A stretch of DNA of 64,000 nt, from contig CAMZMU010000062.1 in assembly GCA_947311845.1 (NCBI GenBank), forward strand, positions 49,462,592 to 49,526,591, given 5' to 3'. The position numbers and the translations under genes were made by a program. Shown here piece after piece: positions 59,201 to 64,000 of the stretch (position 1 is its first letter; the number at the start of each line of letters is the position of its first letter). The DNA is from Poa pratensis. Its lineage: Eukaryota; Streptophyta; Magnoliopsida; Poales; Poaceae. The notes beneath the pieces are model-generated. The model was not told the DNA's origin and made no database searches. It was given only the letters and a program-made list of their open reading frames with translations.

Positions 59201-61803
59201 TTTCTTCTTGTGAGAGGGTTAACCTGGAGGTGACATGTTTGGACTTAACAAGAATATTATTTATCCATTACTTTGCGCAATACAGTGCCCATGTTGGACA
59301 GACCCAGGCGTTCACATGCACTCCTCTAATCCTCTTATAGTTTCTTCTTGTGAGAGGGTTAACCTGGAGGTGACATGTTTGGACTTAACAAGAATATTAT
59401 TTATCCATTGTGGGACTATCGGACCTTCGCTACTCCACATGGACCACCTATAGCATTAACTACCAAATCATCAGGGAACTAAATCAAGCTATGAGAACTT
59501 TCAACATAGATGACAAGAACAGTGCAAGACTGTGGCACACTAAGGATCCCCAATTGTCTTTATACTATATTATCATGGTCAAGACAGAACAAATAAACAA
59601 TCCCTGCCAAACTTTCATGGACGTAACCACTACATCCAACTGCCGAGGACGTCAATTGAAGGAGATAAAACAGTTCGGAAAGTAACAGCATAAATTATCA
59701 AATAAAAATTGAAATATCGTATGATTAATCTGGCATATCTCAAAGCTACCGCGTAAGTTCACTGCCCCTATTCCATCTGCAGAAACATCATTATAACTGG
59801 AACAAAAGAACGGGTTATCATTTACTAGATAGATCAAGGTTCTTGTACTAGATACAACTTAATCTAAAAAAAGGTTACATTTGCCTTTACCAACCAGGTT
59901 TATCAAGATCTTCCACCCAACTAAAAATACGAAGGCACACCCATCTTCCAGAAGAATCTGCGATTCTATCTTAACGGTAGTACACTTACAAGTGGTCTCG
60001 CAAAAGAAATCTTATGAGAGAGAGCGAAGCGCCATAACTTGTCCCACGAGAACTATGTATCCACCACACCATCGGTACCAAAACAAAAACCAAGCAAGCT
60101 CAGCTTACCTGACTCTGAACAGATTGAAACTCCATGGAGCCCCAATCGCCAAAAGGGTGAGATCTAAACTAGAATCATCCACTAAACCTCACTAGAATCG
60201 AGATTTGGGAAATACACGAGCTTGCAGTAGGAGATCGTAGTATAGTGCATTGATTTCGCAGGAACCTTAAAAATATATAAAAGAAATTGGAGACTGAGCT
60301 ACCACCAACCAACTACCTCCATGGTTCCCTGAACCCTAAACTATAGCTACGAAAATAGCAAAGATCAAAAGAAAGGGCCACCAAATCGGTGCAAGCAGCT
60401 ACCTATTGCTGCCAAACTTTCATGGACGTAACCACAACATCCAAGTGCCGAGGAAGTAAATTTAAGGAGATAGACCAGTTAGGAACCTAACGGCATAAAT
60501 TATCAAATAAAAAATCGAAACATCATATGGTTAATCTGGCATATCTCAAAGCTAACGTGTAAGTTCACTGCCCCTATTCCATCTGCAGAAACATCATTAT
60601 AACTGGAACAAAAGAACGGGTTACCATTTACTAGATAGATCAAGGTTCTTGTACTAGATACAACTTAATCAAAAAAAAGAGGTTACATTTGCCTTTCCAA
60701 CCAGGTTTATCAAGATCTTCCATCAATCCATCGAACTAAAAATACCAGGGCACACCCATCTTCCAAAAGAAATCGTGATTCTATCATAACGGTAGTACAC
60801 TTACAAGTTACAAGCGATCTCGCAAAAGAAATCTTATGAGAGAGAGCGAAGCGCCATGATTTGTCCCACGTGAACTATGTATCCACCACACCATTGGTAC
60901 CAAAACAAAACCCAAGCAAGCTCAGCTTACCTGACTCTGAACAGATTGACACTCTATGTCGCCCCAAATCACCAAAAGGGTGAGATCTAAACTAGAATCA
61001 TTCACTAAACCTCACTAGAATCGAGATTTGGGAAATACACGAGCTTGCAGCACGAGATCGTAGTTTAGTGCATTGATTTATTAGGAACCTTTAAAAGATA
61101 TCAAAGAAATTGGAGGCTGACCTACCACCAACTACCTTCATGGTTCTCTGAACCCTAAACTATGGCCACAAAGATAGCAAAAAGATCAAAAGAAAGGGCC
61201 ACCAAATCGAGTGCAAGCAGCTACCTATGACCTCAGTACCAAAACAAAAAATCAAGGAAGCTCAGCTTACCTTACCCTGAACAGACTGAAACTCCATGGA
61301 GCCCCAAGCGCCAAAAGGGTGAGATCTAAACTATAATCATCCACTAAACCTCACTAGAATAAAGATTTGGGAAATACACGAGCTTGCAGTACGAGATCGT
61401 AGGTCAGTGCATTGATTTGGCAGGAACCTTAATAAGATAGGTCAGTTCATGGTTCCCCGAACCCTAAACTATGGCCATCAAGATAGCAAAGATCAAAAGG
61501 AAGGGCCACCAAATCGGTGCAAGCAGCTACCTACAGACATCATTTGCCACTGTGAATCGCCGTTGTACAGTAGAAGAACTACTTCCTAAGCAAACCCTAA
61601 GCAAGCTTCGCAGCCATGGAACCCTAAGTCACCGACAGCAGTAGAGGAGCCCCAGATCAGAGAGGACGGGCGACGCTCACCTTGGCCGGCCACGCCGGGT
61701 AGCCCTTGAGCTTGGCGAGCACGAGGTCGCCCACCTTCCACTGCGCCGCGGCGGCGGCCGCCGCCGCCGACGACGACGTCCGCTTCTTCCGGGTCGGCGC
61801 CAT
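47245..61803 (-). CDS. HUA2-like PWWP-domain nuclear protein (RNA processing / flowering regulator)
   Basis: Eleven exons: 61803-61681, 58271-58195, 56016-53969, 51562-51038, 50429-50321, 50241-50130, 50040-49859, 48942-48495, 48409-47767, 47627-47505, 47291-47245; about 1480 residues. The PWWP domain is in exons 1-3 (WKVGDLVLAKLKGYPAWPAK, then ISEPDQWG, FYGTKEIAFCNYADL). Exon 3 has basic nuclear-signal-like runs (FKRKRKP, VKRARVR) and an internal repeat of PSPEVDLSLAS. Exons 4-7 hold the CID/RPR-like region (KRVDLFFLVDSIIQCC). Exon 8 has the acidic VEEVNGDLEMEDVAP and then polyproline; exon 9 is Pro/His/Asp-rich; the end is GWRRHGRHNN. In Arabidopsis HUA2 affects AGAMOUS and FLC-class transcript processing; the role here is inferred. 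Intron 6 starts GC. Exon 6 lacks one base in the C run at 50170-50173, and exon 3 changes frame near 54400; neither removes a domain. Confidence 0.88.
52064..53341. mobile_element. PIF/Harbinger-like (Tourist-type) element with GC-rich cargo in HUA2-like intron 3
   Basis: 1278 bp with inverted ends GGCCCAGTTTTTTGAGCTT and (reverse strand) GGCCCAGTTCTTTTGGGGCTT, flanked by TTA on both sides (52061-52063, 53342-53344), the PIF/Harbinger target. No transposase. The core at about 52640-53060 is strongly GC-rich, unlike the AT-rich arms and intron. It also has a two-copy direct repeat (cagtacaagaatcgaatgcat-like, 52480-52600). Confidence 0.75.
54351..54398 (-). repeat. 24-bp tandem duplication in HUA2-like exon 3
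   Basis: Units 54351-54374 and 54375-54398 differ at two positions; on the minus strand each reads SSVPLELT. The frame change in exon 3 lies immediately upstream in the gene (about 54400-54410), so the duplication and the frame break are adjacent. Confidence 0.8.
57988..58068. mobile_element. Short Stowaway-like MITE in HUA2-like intron 2
   Basis: 81 bp, ends CTACCTCCATTCC and GGAACAGAGGTAA, flanked by TA (57986-57987, 58069-58070). Confidence 0.7.
58947..58971. repeat. AT dinucleotide microsatellite
   Basis: About twelve AT units in intron 1 of the HUA2-like gene. Useful as a length marker; no function implied. Confidence 0.9.
59131..59410. repeat. Two near-identical 140-bp tandem copies in HUA2-like intron 1
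   Basis: Copy 1 59131-59270 and copy 2 59271-59410, both from ctttgcgcaatacagtgccc to aatattatttatccatt; only the final base appears to differ. A very recent duplication, or a sequence-assembly artefact. Confidence 0.88.
59604..61535. repeat. Large tandem repeat (period about 805 bp, 2.4 copies) in HUA2-like intron 1
   Basis: Units begin ctgccaaactttcatggacg at 59604 and 60409; a third, partial copy covers about 61225-61535. Each contains 'gcatatctcaaagcta', 'gagagagcgaagcgccat', 'aagctcagcttacc' and 'gcaagcagctaccta'. Copies differ by scattered substitutions and small indels, so this is older than the 140-bp repeat. No coding potential is evident. Confidence 0.85.
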
Positions 61804-63046
61804 CGCCGACGCCGCTCCTGACGCCCGCCCAAGACCGGCGGCCAGAGGGGGGCGGGCTCCGCTGCGGCTAGCGGGTGAGGCGGCGGCGCTGCCGCCGGAA
61901 GCTGGGGCGGGTGGCGGACACGCGTCCGGACTTGGTGGAGGCGGCGGCGGGGAGGGGCATGGAGCGCCGGAGTGGGGGGATGGGGGAGGCGGAGTAGGAG
62001 TATTTGGTTTTTCCTCTTTCTTCTTTTCGTTTGCCTGCTCCGGTTTCGTGTTTCTGAGCTGAGGGGGTTGGTTTGGTTTGGTTTGGTTTAGGAAGGAGAG
62101 CTCGAAGACGTGAAGGGCTGGTGCAGTGGTGGGCCTGGGCTTACCAGGCTTTCTATGGGCTTATGCCAAAAGAATCGCACGACGAACATGTGCCAGGATT
62201 TGGACGATCTCGGAAGATGTTTCTTTATATCTGGCATAATCTGGGAAGTGTTTAAATTTGAAAATCTCCTACTCCCTTCGATCCATATTAGTGGGCACAG
62301 CTTTGTCTAGATACACATGTATCTAGTCAGGGAGTACAAATTTACAATAACAGACAACACCTATTCACATCTCTTTTTAAAACTCGAATTGATCACGTCA
62401 GTGGTAAAATTCAGGATCTACAAGATTCCTGCACGTGTCCTTGCGGTGCTACTGACATGTATGCTGGGCACGATTATTTAATCGGAGTTGGTTGACCTGG
62501 CCATCAATAACACCCATCTCTGCTGACCGGTGGTTCCCACATTACAACTGTGCGTGCAAACCTAGGAACAATCACCGAGTCACTTCACAGAAGATGAACA
62601 TCCCAATACCTTCTCACGTATCATCGTGTACTCACGACAACCATAATGCAAAGCAGACAGAATCAAATGGGTCGCCAAACAGAACCGCGCTAACTCATTT
62701 CTTGCTCATGTGACCTCCTCTGGACCTCAAAAAATGGAAAGCGAAAACTCACTCATGCAGCTAAGTTGTCCTAAGAAACTCTCACACGTTTGCACAGTTC
62801 AGTTTGGTTCCCTAAATCAGTAAATCACACATTCTCGGTCACCATCTCTCCTAGAAGCGCTTACAGATGACATAACTAGCGAATACAACGCAACGCAAAA
62901 GGAAGCACTTTGGGGTGAGGATGGGGCTGCTAAAAGAGTATACTACAAATCGAAAAATCGATGATACTCCCGTCCTCCAGAAAACGCCACTTGGTAACGC
63001 AGCACCGGGGGAATCGACAAGATGTACAGGTTGTTCCATGGAAGGA
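61804..63046. other. HUA2-like 5' flank and spacer to the TMEM115-like gene
   Basis: GC-rich to about 62000, including the presumed 5' UTR and promoter of the HUA2-like gene, then AT-rich with a GGTTT run (62068-62090). No gene seen. The last 200 bases before 63047 are probably the 3' UTR of the minus-strand TMEM115-like gene. Confidence 0.4.
62272..62334. mobile_element. Internally deleted Stowaway-like MITE
   Basis: 63 bp, starts CTCCCTTCGATCC, ends GTCAGGGAG, flanked by TA (62270-62271, 62335-62336). It keeps the central tagatacacatgtatcta palindrome. Confidence 0.65.
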
Positions 63047-64000
63047 TCAGACTTTGTCAGATGTGTCGTCTGATGTGCCCTCCGTAGTCCTGACCGCAGC
63101 CAGCTTCTCGGCCAATCTTTGCTCCAGTGCTCTTTGGCCCCTTTCCCTGCCGTGAGAGCAAAACAGGCAAGTGAGATTAGGTATACAAGCACATATGCAT
63201 GAGCTGTACGTGTCTATTTAACTGCATGTCTCGTACCAACCAGAAGTACCAAAAGATACTGAACCAAAATACCCAAAACTAAGAACACTGGAGTCAAAGA
63301 CGCAGTGGGAAATACCGAAGGGTTGTGTCTAGACTAGGTTGTGTGAGCAAGGATGAAATACTTAAGACAGGCCACAAAAACAAACCTCCTCCTGTTTGCC
63401 TCAGTAGAATCAGAGCCTGTCAATGATGAGGTTTCCAATGTCTGACCCCTAGAGTCAGCCCTATCAGATCTTCCACAAAGAAGCCGATGGAATATGGAGG
63501 CTACTGGATCCAGAACCGGTCTGCAAATTTTAATAAATTAGACCAAATATATATGCTATTGAATCCAGAATTTGGCTGCGAATCATAATTTTTTCTAATG
63601 TCAGCCTGTAAATTAAGATCTTATTATGTAAAAGGGGAAGCTGTACTACCTTAGAAATGCAGGGAAGAAACTTGAGAAAGAGAACTCCTCGCTAGGATCT
63701 CCTTTCAGGCCTGTCTCTAGCCTCTTTTGGAAGTAACGCAGGTAAATCCAACTCATATAAATGCCAAACAGTATGACCGGGAGGTAAGATACCAACTCAT
63801 TCACGAAGAAGCTTACAACAACTGAGATCAGTGCAATAAGTGATGGAATCCACTGAGTACGTACAAAAATAAAAATGTCAGTCACAACACACAATAATAT
63901 CAAACTGAGTTATTCAATTAACAGTGTCAGATAAAAACCTTTCCCTTGATCTTCAGCACAAGAAGATTAAGCTCCTGATCTGGCATGAGTTGCTTGATTC
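63047..64000 (-). CDS. TMEM115 / rhomboid-like membrane protein, C-terminal part (gene continues beyond the window)
   Basis: Four minus-strand exons: 64000 (cut)-63940, 63852-63650, 63520-63386, 63146-63047, phases consistent. Readable protein: MPDQELNLLVLKIKGK, then WIPSLIALISVVVSFF and SYLPVILFGIYMSWIYL (membrane segments), KGDPSEEFSFSSFFPAF, a Ser/Arg-rich linker with SLTGSDSTEANRRRERG, and a C terminus ending DDTSDKV. This matches the DUF1751/TMEM115 family, annotated in plants as rhomboid-like. TMEM115 is a Golgi membrane protein in animals; the plant role is inferred. The catalytic rhomboid Ser/His region, if any, would lie outside the window. Nothing looks broken. Confidence 0.82.

Noticed and set aside
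59062..59453. Repeated plus-strand peptide (CAIQCPCWTDPGVHMHSS)
   Set aside because: Product of the 140-bp intronic tandem repeat read in one frame; no evidence of a gene.
59131..61535. CRISPR-like array
   Set aside because: Units of 140 and 805 bp without short repeat/spacer structure in a plant intron.

Overview
The window is nuclear DNA of a grass, most likely a Triticeae species (wheat, Aegilops or barley type). Reasons: intron-split plant genes with GT-AG splice sites, a dense load of Stowaway-type MITEs (CTCCCTCC ends, TA target), an Au-like SINE, nested Copia, Gypsy-like and LINE elements, a Helitron, and plant-only families (CRM-domain plastid splicing factor, PWWP/HUA2-like protein, pectin methylesterases). 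There is no operon structure. All gene models were read by eye from splice sites and family motifs.

Layout. 1-2.4 kb: decayed retroelement pieces. 3.2-6.6 kb (+): CAF1-like CRM splicing factor, five exons, one frame break in the last exon. 7.8-8.6 kb (-): intact single-exon secreted eight-cysteine-motif (LTP/prolamin superfamily) protein with about 150 Asp/Gly/Arg-rich residues lodged between Cys2 and Cys3; I do not know this architecture from the literature. 9.4-21.3 kb: transposon nest with a 2.56-kb Helitron inside LTR-like sequence, a minus-strand Copia (A), a 5'-truncated plus-strand Copia (B), and a 3.4-kb non-autonomous LTR element (C) with gag plus protease only and identical LTRs. 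24.0-38.3 kb (-): pectin methylesterase cluster, one intact (PME1), one with two frameshifts (PME2), one truncated fragment (PME3); a LINE split by a TG..CA LTR-like insertion sits between PME1 and PME2. 38.7-41.4 kb (-): eleven-exon 2-oxoglutarate/Fe(II) dioxygenase assembled exon by exon, with one frame problem at the exon 4/5 junction. 41.7-45.0 kb: tandemly duplicated non-coding block next to it, with a solo LTR. 47.2-61.8 kb (-): HUA2-like PWWP gene, eleven exons, TE- and repeat-rich introns. 63.0-64.0 kb (-): 3' part of a TMEM115/rhomboid-like membrane protein gene running off the right edge.

The genes do not form a pathway. CAF1 acts in chloroplast group II intron splicing, HUA2-like in nuclear RNA processing or transcription linked to flowering, the PMEs and the eight-cysteine protein are predicted to be secreted, and the TMEM115-like protein belongs to the Golgi. 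Eight frame breaks occur across elements and otherwise well-conserved genes; seven are fully explained by one missing base, so part of the apparent gene damage may be sequence error. The PME3 fragment and the LGRPW to LGRAW change in PME2 are not explained that way.
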